This document shows positions 8,599 to 17,346 of a stretch of 64,000 nucleotides of DNA, piece after piece (positions within the stretch are counted from its first letter, which is position 1; every line of letters begins with the position of its first letter). Source of the stretch: Agarophyton chilense (taxonomy: Eukaryota > Rhodophyta > Florideophyceae > Gracilariales > Gracilariaceae); NCBI GenBank assembly GCA_030374765.1, contig JARGXX010000075.1, forward strand, positions 1,674,001 to 1,738,000. Direction: 5' to 3'. The notes under the pieces are model-generated. The model was not told where the DNA came from. It saw only the letters and a program-made list of their open reading frames with translations, and ran no database searches. The position numbers were made by a program, and so were the translations under genes.

Positions 8599-11500
8599 TT
8601 ATCCCTCTTGGGCGTTTACCAGCGTGGCTGGGAGTGCGGTCCCCGCAAGGCGGTGGTATCGCATTACCGCGGAGCGCGGGAGGTGCTCGATGGGCTCCGG
8701 GGTGTCCCACTCCGGCCCGTATCCGTACCAGCGGGTCCGATACTGGAGCACCCCGTGCTCATCGTAGCTATGTCCGACGATTCGGTCGAGGACGTACTCC
8801 TGCACGTAAACTTGCCGGCCTTGCCGGGTGGTGGTGACCCGAGCCTCAGCGCCGCGTGGTGCTGGGCTCGTCGTCGCCTGTTCCGGGTCACCCGGTTGGT
8901 CATTCCGCTCTGCGGTTGTTGCCGGGTTGCCGGGGCTGCCGTACCGCTTCGCGGAAGTTTCCGGCGCGGCCGGGTTGTGTTTCCGCTGGGCGGTAGGGGC
9001 TTCCCTGAAGTCTGCTCTTACCGCGAGTTTGCGGGGGTCCTTCCGTCTTGGTGACGGTTCGCCGGAGGCCTCCGCTTGATTTGCGGCATGCGGCGTTCCC
9101 ATTGGTGGGCAGTTTCCGCCGTGCGGTGCGCCGTGGGCGGTGAGTAGTTCACCGTCCCGGTGATCCGCCTCCGCGGGGTGGCTGTCAGCCAATGACCGGG
9201 ATGCCGGGTGCCCATTGGTCCGATCTCCCGCCCGGGTCACGTGACCTTGAGGACCGGTGGTCAGACCGTCGCGGACGGTTGGCTCCGATTGCTCGGCAAG
9301 GGAGGCGGTTTTCGACTTGTCGTCGCGCCCCTTTTCCCGCATGGGGTTCGTACCGTTCTCAACGGAGTGGTTCGCTAGACCTGCTTGCGCAGCGCCCGCC
9401 AGAGTACCGGTATCGACCGAAACGCTCGGTGTGCGACCGCGAATGTGCGGGGAGCCCTCAGTTGCTTCCACGCGATGCGGAGCGTCCGTAGGGTCTCGCT
9501 TCCCGGCTTCGGGTCTTCGAGCGCCTTGGTCCCCCTTGCGGGGTTGCGTTGCGGTCGGGTTGACCGCCGCGTCCCACGGGAGCGAATTGGCGTCCGGCGA
9601 CGATGCCGGTTGCCCGCTCCGGGGCCTTGCCCGGGGTGTCCGGTTAAACTTCCGTTGCGACGGCGATGCTTCCGCGATTGAGCGGGTCCCCTCCCCCTCC
9701 TTAGACGGAGCGACGGGTGATGGTGGGCTAACCGCATGGCGGGTATAAATACCGCTGCGCGGCGCCCGTAAGGGTAGCTGGCCGCGAGGGCCAGGTGTTT
9801 CCGGCATTGCCGGTGGTTCCGATAAAGTCGGTATATCGGAGAGACCCCGTGAGGGGTGCTGTACCACGGCGGGGCGTGGAGCCACCGTTGTCCCCGTGGT
9901 ATCCGAGGCCGTTTCGACGGGGGCTGATGCGTTTTCCGCCTGCGGCGGTTGGGCGGCTACGATGCGGTCTTGTGAATGACGTTCGTGGTCGCCGTTCTTG
10001 TCCACCACAACGGTGCCGGGGAGGGAGGAAACGACCCGGAACGGACCTTCAGCGACAGGCGAGAGCTTGTGACGCTTGTCGGTCCGGGGGTTGTAGTACT
10101 CCCGGCGACCGAACACGTAGGTTCCCGGCTTGGGCGGTGCCGGTAGTGGTCCGCGTAAGCGGTTATCAAAGTCCCGCTTGTAGGCGGCCTGGGCACGTTC
10201 CATGGACTTCCGGGCGACCGGTACGAGCGTGGTAAGCCAGTTCTTCCACTTGAGGCGGTATTGACCCACAGATGGGAAAGAGTTGAACCTGTGTTGGGGT
10301 TCGACCGCCACTGGCGGGGGTGTCCTGGAGAGCACAAGCTCGAAGGGAGTCAAACCGGTTGTCCGGTGAACCTGCGTGTTGTAGGCGTAGGTGATAGCAT
10401 CAGAATAAATGTCCCACGTCATTGGGTGATCGGATACGTAGGAGCGTAGCGACGCGAGTAGGGTGCGGTTGAAGCGTTCCACCTGCCCGTTTGTTTGCGG
10501 GTGGTAGGTGGTAGTAAACAGGTTCTTGACGTCGAGGATGCGGCAGACGTCCTGGAAGAACTTAGAGGCGAACTGCTTACCGTTATCGCATAGAACCTCT
10601 ATCGGAGGGCCATAAACGAACGCCCAGTGCGTAATGAAGGCGTTCGCAACCGTGAAAGCGGTGATCTTCCGTAAAGGTACGGTGCGCACCAGCTTCGAAA
10701 AGCGGTCAGTGATAACCAAGAGGAACTTGTTTCCCTTGCGCGTCTTGAGTAGAGGCCCGAGAATGTCGATTGCGACAAACTCGAGGGGCGCCCTTGCGGG
10801 GAAAAGCTTCATCCGTTTGGAGTGCTTCCGGAGTTTCACCCGGTTCTTTGCGCATTGGGTGCAGAACTGCACCGTAGCGTAGCAATCAACCGCCATAGCG
10901 CGCCAATAAAAGTCCCTTCGCAGGGTTAGATAAAGATTTCTCCCACCGGAGTGTCCCCCGAGGGTCGGGTAGTGTGAGAGGTGGAGCACCCTGGTTTGCA
11001 GGGTGTGCGGGACCACGATCTGGGATCGGTGGTCCACCGTCCGGACGAGGTAACCGATGTCGTTTACCTCGAACGGGAGGTCCTCTCCACCGTTTAGGCG
11101 GGCACGTACGCGCGTGCAGAACGGGTCGCCGAACTGTTCTCGGATCATCTCCTCGGTGGAGATGGGTACAAAGGTCCCGGGTACGGGTGTTTCATTCTCG
11201 CGCGCTGCGAGTAGCTCATCCATTTCCATGGTTTCTTCCCCGGTTTCGGGCCAATCCGACTCCGTCGGTGTTTCCCCTTCCAAGGTAAAGCACGGGATCT
11301 CGTCGACCTCCGGGTCGGCAAGTGCTTCACCTGTCGTAGGTAATCGAGAGAGGGCGTCCGCTTGGGTGTTCTGGGCACCCTTTTTGTAGACGACCTCGAA
11401 GTCGAATTCCGCTAAGCGGAGGCGCCACCGCATTAAGCGGCCAGAAGGATCTGCGATGTTCAGCAGCCACCTCAACGAGGCATGGTCCGTGTACACGGTG

Positions 11501-13884
11501 AAATGAACGCCCATGAGGTATGGGCGCAGAGTGGATAGCGCCCAGACCACTTCGAGGCACTCCTTCTCGGAGACCGAGTAGTTGCGCTCGTGGACGTGCA
11601 GCGTGCGGGACCAGTAGCCAATTGGTTTGCGTTTCCCCTCGGGGGTGGTTTGGAACAGTGCGCAGCCCACCTGGTGGTCGCTGGCGTCGGTGTCGATGTA
11701 GTAGGGAAGCCCAGGTTTGGGCAAGGATAGGATGGGAGCTGTTGTAACTGCCTTAATCAAGGAGCGAAAAGATTCCGACTGATCGGTGGTAAATGGCGCA
11801 AGCTTCGGTGGCTGGCTCTTCCGCAGTAGCGCGTCTAGCGGAGCGGCAATATCCGAGAAACTCGGTATAAACCGTCGATAGACGTTGACCAGACCTAAAA
11901 AGGATCGGAGCTCCGTTTGAGTACGGGGCTCCTTCGCCTCGCAGAGGGACTTGATACGAACTTGTTCGATCATTAACCGTCCTGGACGGATGACGTGCCC
12001 GAGATACTTCACCGTGTCGGTGAAGAACTCGCACTTCCTCAACTTGAGGGTTATTCCTGCGTCTCGCAGTAAGGTCATCACGTCCCGCACGTGGGTCAGG
12101 TGATCGTCCAGGTTTCTGTAAAAGACAATGATGTCGTCCAAGTAGACAAGGCACGTGCGCCACTTGAAACGCGACATCAGTATGTCTATTGCCCTTTGAA
12201 AGGTGGCCGGTGCATTGGTTAAACCAAACGGAATCCGCTTGAAGCGGTAGGAACCAGAGTGGCAAACAAACGCGGTTTTGTCTCGGTCCTCTTCCCGGAC
12301 TGGGACTTGCCAGTAGCCCCAGTTAGCATCCAGAGCCGTAAACACGGTAGCATCCCCGAGCGAGTCTATACACTCGTCCATGCGCGGAATCGGGTAGGTG
12401 TCCCTCACGGTGACGGCATTGAGGCGGCGGTAGTCAACGCAAAACCGCCACGTGCCGTCAGCCTTGAGAGCCAGCACCACCGGTGAAGCCCAAGGAGATT
12501 GGGCGGGCTCGATGACTCCAGCACGGAGCATCTTGTCCACCTGAAATTCTTCCTCCTCCCGAGCTTTCGGTCCCGCCCTGTAAGGGGGTTGTGCAACCGG
12601 ACGTGCGTCCGGTAGCAAGTCTATCCGATGTTCGGTTGTCTTGATCTCACCCAGTGAGCCGTCCCAAATTGTGGTAAACTCGCGTAGCACTCCGCGTAAG
12701 CGGCCCCGGTGTGAGACCGGTACATGACTCAGGTCCAGGTCCTCGAAGGCCTTGATCGGGTCTATCTTATCGTAGCTCGTAGGCTGTGCCCTGGTGTCAG
12801 GTGTGGGAACCGACGAGGTCGGAAATGCATCCGTCTTGACGGTTTTATCGAGCGCCAACTGCTGTGCCTCCCCGGAGGTTTCCGCACCGGATACCGGGAG
12901 ACCATCCTTGGTAGAGGGAGTTATTCCGAGTACTTCGGCAGCCGTCACCTTTATAGGGAGCATCGCGAGCGGGTGCGGCGTCACAGACCCAATGACTTGG
13001 TTCTTTGCCAGCGTCTGGGGAGCCTTTCCCAGATTGGGAACCAACACCCTGAAAGGGGAATTCGGCGTGGCTTGCACGATTCCGTTCGCAACGGTTAACT
13101 GAAATTTCTTGTACAACGAGGGCAAGGGCTGAACAACCCGAAGACCGTGTTGACTGGAATTGACTGAAACCATAACCTGGCTCTCTGGGGGTATGGTGAC
13201 TGACGAGGCAACGCGTAGCTTTGTAGAATCCCGGTTCGCCGGTGTGGGTTCCTGCGCAGCAGGTAGAGGAACGTGTTTCTTCGATGCCCGCTTCAGCGGT
13301 TGACGAACAATGGGGACGGTCGATCCGTCCTCAAGTTCCACCTGCTTAAGGCGTGGGCGGATGGCGTCGACAAACCTGTCGCAGTAGTCACATCCCAGTA
13401 TAACTGGCGTGGCCAGCGAGCGGCACACAATAAAAGTTAGTTTAACCACCATCCGCCCTAGCTTGACGACCAGGTCGATCACACCAACCGTTTTCAACGG
13501 GTTGTTATTGGCGTCTGAGACGTCGGGTACCGTTTCAGAACGGATGAGTGACCGCAATGGCGGGGGTAAAACCGATTCCACAATAAAGTTCGGCCCAGCA
13601 CCTGTATCCAGGACAGTGAGATATCTCACCATAAACTGCGTGTGCAGACCAAGGTCAGCGTAAATCTTGTAGTTACGCTTGGCCATTACCAAGACTCTAT
13701 CCGGGATCCGGTTATTTCTAATCCGTATCCACGGTCGACGCAAAACACCGAGGTGTTTAGGGTCCGCGTCTGCGGTGTCCTTCCTTGTCAGGATTTTCAC
13801 CGGGGAGCGAGGCATCGGCGCCTCGGGCGTCGTCAGCCTCAACTCTGAGGACGCCTCTCCCGAAGGGGAGACTCCCTCTATTCT
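8599..13884 (-). CDS. pol: Element A Pol: protease-RT-RNase H-integrase-chromodomain polyprotein
   Basis: This frame has no internal stop for about 1,760 codons. It is reached by -1 frameshifting from gag at 13890-13884 and has no good ATG of its own at the front. In order, it has a retropepsin motif LDTGAGPNF (about 13600); reverse transcriptase with FCVDYRRLNAV, FGLTNAPATFQ and the catalytic YLDD at 12144-12133; RNase H starting YYIDTDASDHQVGCALF (about 11690); integrase zinc-finger His/Cys residues (about 11000-10880); and a DDE core with VAIDILGP, LCDNGKQF and NGQVERFN. A ~350-residue Pro/Arg/Ser-rich linker follows. A chromodomain ends the protein (YVLDRIVGHSY...YRTRWYGYGPEWDTPEPIEHLP, about 8830-8650). 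Chromodomains at integrase C-termini are known to steer integration to marked chromatin. All catalytic residues I can check are present. Confidence 0.95.
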   Translation of the reverse strand, partial: RIEGVSPSGEASSELRLTTPEAPMPRSPVKILTRKDTADADPKHLGVLRRPWIRIRNNRIPDRVLVMAKRNYKIYADLGLHTQFMVRYLTVLDTGAGPNFIVESVLPPPLRSLIRSETVPDVSDANNNPLKTVGVIDLVVKLGRMVVKLTFIVCRSLATPVILGCDYCDRFVDAIRPRLKQVELEDGSTVPIVRQPLKRASKKHVPLPAAQEPTPANRDSTKLRVASSVTIPPESQVMVSVNSSQHGLRVVQPLPSLYKKFQLTVANGIVQATPNSPFRVLVPNLGKAPQTLAKNQVIGSVTPHPLAMLPIKVTAAEVLGITPSTKDGLPVSGAETSGEAQQLALDKTVKTDAFPTSSVPTPDTRAQPTSYDKIDPIKAFEDLDLSHVPVSHRGRLRGVLREFTTIWDGSLGEIKTTEHRIDLLPDARPVAQPPYRAGPKAREEEEFQVDKMLRAGVIEPAQSPWASPVVLALKADGTWRFCVDYRRLNAVTVRDTYPIPRMDECIDSLGDATVFTALDANWGYWQVPVREEDRDKTAFVCHSGSYRFKRIPFGLTNAPATFQRAIDILMSRFKWRTCLVYLDDIIVFYRNLDDHLTHVRDVMTLLRDAGITLKLRKCEFFTDTVKYLGHVIRPGRLMIEQVRIKSLCEAKEPRTQTELRSFLGLVNVYRRFIPSFSDIAAPLDALLRKSQPPKLAPFTTDQSESFRSLIKAVTTAPILSLPKPGLPYYIDTDASDHQVGCALFQTTPEGKRKPIGYWSRTLHVHERNYSVSEKECLEVVWALSTLRPYLMGVHFTVYTDHASLRWLLNIADPSGRLMRWRLRLAEFDFEVVYKKGAQNTQADALSRLPTTGEALADPEVDEIPCFTLEGETPTESDWPETGEETMEMDELLAARENETPVPGTFVPISTEEMIREQFGDPFCTRVRARLNGGEDLPFEVNDIGYLVRTVDHRSQIVVPHTLQTRVLHLSHYPTLGGHSGGRNLYLTLRRDFYWRAMAVDCYATVQFCTQCAKNRVKLRKHSKRMKLFPARAPLEFVAIDILGPLLKTRKGNKFLLVITDRFSKLVRTVPLRKITAFTVANAFITHWAFVYGPPIEVLCDNGKQFASKFFQDVCRILDVKNLFTTTYHPQTNGQVERFNRTLLASLRSYVSDHPMTWDIYSDAITYAYNTQVHRTTGLTPFELVLSRTPPPVAVEPQHRFNSFPSVGQYRLKWKNWLTTLVPVARKSMERAQAAYKRDFDNRLRGPLPAPPKPGTYVFGRREYYNPRTDKRHKLSPVAEGPFRVVSSLPGTVVVDKNGDHERHSQDRIVAAQPPQAENASAPVETASDTTGTTVAPRPAVVQHPSRGLSDIPTLSEPPAMPETPGPRGQLPLRAPRSGIYTRHAVSPPSPVAPSKEGEGTRSIAEASPSQRKFNRTPRARPRSGQPASSPDANSLPWDAAVNPTATQPRKGDQGARRPEAGKRDPTDAPHRVEATEGSPHIRGRTPSVSVDTGTLAGAAQAGLANHSVENGTNPMREKGRDDKSKTASLAEQSEPTVRDGLTTGPQGHVTRAGDRTNGHPASRSLADSHPAEADHRDGELLTAHGAPHGGNCPPMGTPHAANQAEASGEPSPRRKDPRKLAVRADFREAPTAQRKHNPAAPETSAKRYGSPGNPATTAERNDQPGDPEQATTSPAPRGAEARVTTTRQGRQVYVQEYVLDRIVGHSYDEHGVLQYRTRWYGYGPEWDTPEPIEHLPRSAVMRYHRLAGTALPATLVNAQEG

Positions 13885-13890
13885 TTTCCC
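13856..13890 (-). promoter_or_regulatory. Element A gag-pol -1 frameshift signal (slippery GGGAAAA plus hairpin)
   Basis: The heptamer G GGA AAA (X XXY YYZ in gag frame) occupies 13890-13884, one codon before the gag TAG at 13880-13878. Pol is open in the -1 frame from here. After a 12-13-nt spacer the strand can fold into TCTCCC-CTTC-GGGAGA (13871-13856). The same arrangement recurs in D and, weakly, in B. Confidence 0.75.
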
Positions 13891-15998
13891 TGTACAGGGT
13901 CCTGGTCGGGCGAAGGCCCGACTTCCTCGGCAACGAGTGCATGATTCCGTTGCACGGTAGCTACCGCAGGAGCGGGTTGAGATCCACCAGCGTGGTTTGG
14001 CGCTGGTGCGGCGCGTGCCGGCTGAGCCGGTTTGTACCGAGAATTCGAAGTGTGAGCCAATGCCTTTGAGAAGTCCATCTTCGCGCGGAGGTATGACGTG
14101 AGTGGCACGGAGACCTTCTCCTGCGGGGAGAGGGCTTCGTAATTATCCACCACTCGCGCCATATCGCGTAGCGATAAAAGGCATTGCGGGGAGGTGTGCC
14201 CGCGCTCGTAGCACAAGTGGCACACCAACGTCACTCCCGCGTTTCGCGGTACGGCATTTCGAGCATCGGTGTATCTTCCGGGTTCCCGGTTTCCAACCCA
14301 TCCAGGGCGCTGACTTCGTGTCATTCCGTTCGAGTACGGCATACGGGGGGCCGGAGTGCGCCGGTCATTAAGATAAAAGACCTGCCCGTTCTCCGTGTCC
14401 CTTGCGGTTGAGTCAACCGAGCCATCCGTCGTAGACGGTAATTCCGTTGTCGGAATAGATAAACCATCGTGATGGATGACATTCATATTGTCATAACCCT
14501 GTTTGGGGATGCCATCAGTCGCAAATGACGGTGAAGAAGAGTCCGACTCAAGCAGCAATGCTTTAGCGGCCTTCGACCGGGTTCCCGGATTGCGCGCACG
14601 TAGTGCATCTCCCTCTGCGCGGGCAAACTGTACGAGTTCAAGGTAGGTCATCTTGGGCTCTTGTTCCCTGCAACAGGCGACAAGAGTCTTGATGGCTGGA
14701 TCCAAGCCATCAATGAACATCGTACAGCGTTCCCCAGCGGGGTATACATTACCACAGCGGTGGAAAGCCTTATTCAGGCGTACCGAGTAATCGGTCTCGA
14801 TCTCGCCGGAGCGTTGTCGAGTGTCTCGCAAAGCGAGTATCACCGCTTCTATCGCGGAGTTGGGTGCGTAGGAATGCAGTAGGTACTGCACGGCCTCGGG
14901 CCAGCAGGTCACACCTCCTTCGGAGGCTCGCGATGAGCCCCGAACCGACAAAAACTGATCTTCAGCGACACCCCGTAGAAAGTAGTGTAGCGCCACGTAG
15001 GCTTGTCCTTCGATCATTCCGAGTATATCGGCTTCCGCTACAAAGCGGTGTAGGAAATCCAAGACCAGAATTGGATCATCCCCAGTAAACGACTGGTTAC
15101 GAATTGAAAGCTGCATCCGCTTGATGCAGTCTTTCACTTTACCCGTGTCACGCGGTGTCCGACCTAAAGAAGAATCTTCTAGCCGGTAATACCGGTAGGA
15201 AAGGAGTGTCCTGTACAGAGGGTTGGTGGGCTTCAAGGGTTTGAGGCCCGGATGTCGCCGACCCTTGGGGCGCGACCGGATGGCCCCGTAGGTGGCAGAG
15301 GACCGCTTTGAGCGGGAAGAGCGCCCATAACGATCCTGTGGGTCATCGCTCACCGACGAATCGGAACTCTCCGAGTCACTCCGTCTACCGTCAGACTCAG
15401 ATGATGAGTCGGACGGGTGTCCCTGCTTACGGTTAGAATCCCGGTTCTTCCGGCTCTTCCGGTTCCGCGACTGGGTCTCTCAATGAGAGACAACCGGTCT
15501 AGCCGAGTTCGCGGGCGAGGTTAACGTCCTCTCGACCCACTCAAGTCGGCTTCGGAGACGCTCGAAGCGATTCTCCATACCTTCTGCGAAGGAAGACGGA
15601 GAGCCAAAACACTCGAGTAGTGTATTGACGTCCGACCGCAATACGCGGATATCCTCGGCTAACTCACTTGGAGGGGGGTTAGCGAGGCTTCCTCGTGAAG
15701 AGGTGAACTCCCTCGAGAGGGTATTGTGAGCAGCCCGCAGGGAGCGGAGCTGCTCTTCCAAGCGTACAATCCGCGCTTGGTCGACCAACCGTGGAGGCGG
15801 AGAAACCACCGTTGCGACGGTCGTTAACCTGGAATCGGGCTGCGGGTCTTCAGTGCCGGTGACCGGTATCTCCCGGGAATCCGGTGTTGGAGCCAGGGCC
15901 TGTGGAACATCAGTGCCACTGGCATCACTGCTTTGGCGGGAACGGCTGCGTGTTGCAGGAGGCTCCATGCTAGGCGGTTTCCTTGGCATTGGCCACAT
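13878..15998 (-). pseudogene. gag: Element A Gag, interrupted by one in-frame TGA
   Basis: The frame starts at ATG 15998 (or 15989, MPRKPP..., better matching the other elements' MPKTRS/MSSKDR starts) and ends at TAG 13880-13878. One in-frame TGA at 15482-15480 splits it after residue 172, where element D reads HKES through the same spot. Everything after the TGA stays in frame. The N-terminal part is Ser/Pro-rich with a probable coiled coil. The capsid-like core starts at LKPLKPTNPLYRTLLSYRYY, followed by a CCHC zinc knuckle CHLCYERGHTSPQC and a conserved LSLRDM...NYEALSP block. The last codons, GGA AAA GAA TAG, hold the frameshift heptamer. I regard it as a single recent nonsense mutation. 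Stop readthrough is possible but less likely. Confidence 0.85.
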
Positions 15999-16090
15999 CG
16001 TCTCGACGGAAGAATAGAAAGCAAATCGGTGAAACCGGAGAAAACCCGTTAAACGGAAAACAACCTCAGAGAGGACACAAGCGGTCTTGA

Positions 16091-16109
16091 CTTCTAAGTC
16101 GGGAGACCA
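16091..16109 (-). promoter_or_regulatory. Element A primer-binding site
   Basis: On the minus strand, three bases inside the 5' LTR, the sequence is TGGTCTCCCGACTTAGAAG. It begins TGG, as expected for pairing with a tRNA CCA end. I could not name the primer tRNA. Confidence 0.8.
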
Positions 16110-16112
16110 ATT

Positions 16113-16974
16113 TGTAGGACACCGCCCCCAAGGGGGAAAACCTACGAAGACGTCCGGATCTTCTTCTCACGAGGTAACCGGCGCGGTAGAGCCCTCCCAG
16201 GGATCGGCGCGCAATGCCGGGTGTAAGCCGGAGCCGAACCGTCGCGACGGGCGCAGGGAGGCTGAAAGAAGCCGAGAATATCCGCCGAAGCGGTGCTTTT
16301 GTATCCTCTGAGGAGGCAAAACCCCGAGAGTGGCGAGCACGACAGGTGTCAGTGCGAGCCGCAAGAGCGGGAATTGCCCAATGAAGGGGAGGAAAAGGGA
16401 AGGAAAATGGGAACGGAGGCAAGAGGGCGAGGTTGACCACGAGTCGCAAGAGGGGACTCGGGAATAGCCGGCACTGCCGGGTGTAGCAAACCGTATACAC
16501 GGGCGGAACCACGAAAGTGGGAATAGATACCCAACACACGAAGGCTGCTTGAACGTCCAAGGGGGTTGGGAAGCCGTGCACCACTAGAAATCCCTCCGTA
16601 AGGAGTTGTATATCCGCACAGGCGGTTCGACCCAGAGCCAAGATCTGGAAGACCAAGATCACCCTTGTTGGGGAGACTTTACTGGACCGGCGGCCGCGAG
16701 GCCGGCGGCCTAAGTACTGTAGTCACCGTAGAACAGAATAAATAAAGTCTATCCTAAATAGCTAAATGTCCGTCTAACAAAGGGGCCAATCTGGCGGCCA
16801 TGTGTTGCGCGGGCGCCGCGGTCACGTGTATGGCACCCGGTCCCGCCTGTGCATCACCGGCGTTCCGGGTGTCGCCGTGAAAACGGATTACTCCTACTCA
16901 TAACGAGGTTGCACGCCGGAGGCTCCGGAAAAACTTAAGTCCCCAAAAACCTCCCTGGAGGACGTTGCTCTTCA
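16113..16974 (-). repeat. Element A 5' LTR (862 bp, full length)
   Basis: This is the intact LTR copy, TGTAGGACA...CTCTTCA on the plus strand. It contains the segment deleted in the other copy, including an AT-rich TATA-like stretch around 16735-16750 on the element's strand. It is the likely promoter for gag-pol transcription leftward. Confidence 0.92.
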
Positions 16975-16979
16975 GTTGT
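16975..16979. repeat. Target-site duplication of element A (right copy, GTTGT)
   Basis: This is the second copy of GTTGT, matching 7977-7981 exactly. It shows that element B's 5' LTR was continuous here before A inserted. Confidence 0.9.
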
Positions 16980-17185
16980 CTCTGGAATATCCTTGTCCCT
17001 GGGTCCCCCTCTGACTCTTCTCCTTTTACTGGATTCATCACCTTCGTAGGTATTGCCTGAACCACTGTGGTCTTACACCCACCCACGCATCGGTAGCACT
17101 AAGACTCGTTCGCTGAACTACCCCTCTTCACGAGAGCGGGACTGGAACACCCGAGAGGTATTTATCCATCTGGGATTGCTCTACA
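16975..17185 (+). repeat. Element B 5' LTR, right fragment
   Basis: This is the downstream end of the LTR interrupted by element A, ending TTGCTCTACA at 17185, two bases before the primer-binding site. It shares the phrase GTGGTCTTACACCC with the corresponding part of D's LTR (GGTCTTACACCCG). Confidence 0.7.
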
Positions 17186-17187
17186 TC

Positions 17188-17206
17188 TGGTCTCCCGACT
17201 TAGAAG
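17188..17206 (+). promoter_or_regulatory. Element B primer-binding site
   Basis: TGGTCTCCCGACTTAGAAG is identical over 19 bases to the site of element A. Confidence 0.8.
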
Positions 17207-17346
17207 GGAAGAAACTAACAAGTATTGAAGTTTTGAAGATAGGATCCCGTTTGCTATGGATATTCATTGCTACTTTGCTATCGCATTTCGAGTCTTTCGA
17301 TTTGGTTTAATTGGTATTCCGAAGTGGTCAGTTTACTGTGTAAATT

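Larger units (their letters stand above)
7982..16974 (-). mobile_element. Element A: near-intact Ty3/gypsy chromodomain LTR retrotransposon, inserted in B
   Basis: This is a complete element of 8,993 bp on the minus strand. In its own order it has a 5' LTR (16974-16113), primer-binding site (16109-16091), gag (from 15998 or 15989), a -1 frameshift site (13890-13884), an uninterrupted pol with terminal chromodomain (to 8599), a polypurine tract (8347-8334) and a 3' LTR (8333-7982). LTR ends are TG...CA. It is flanked by a perfect 5-bp target duplication, GTTGT. The LTRs differ mainly by a ~510-bp deletion in the 3' copy. In the aligned ~340 bp I see roughly nine differences by eye, so the insertion is younger than B. 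There is no antisense ORF between pol and the 3' LTR, unlike B, C and D. Confidence 0.95.
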
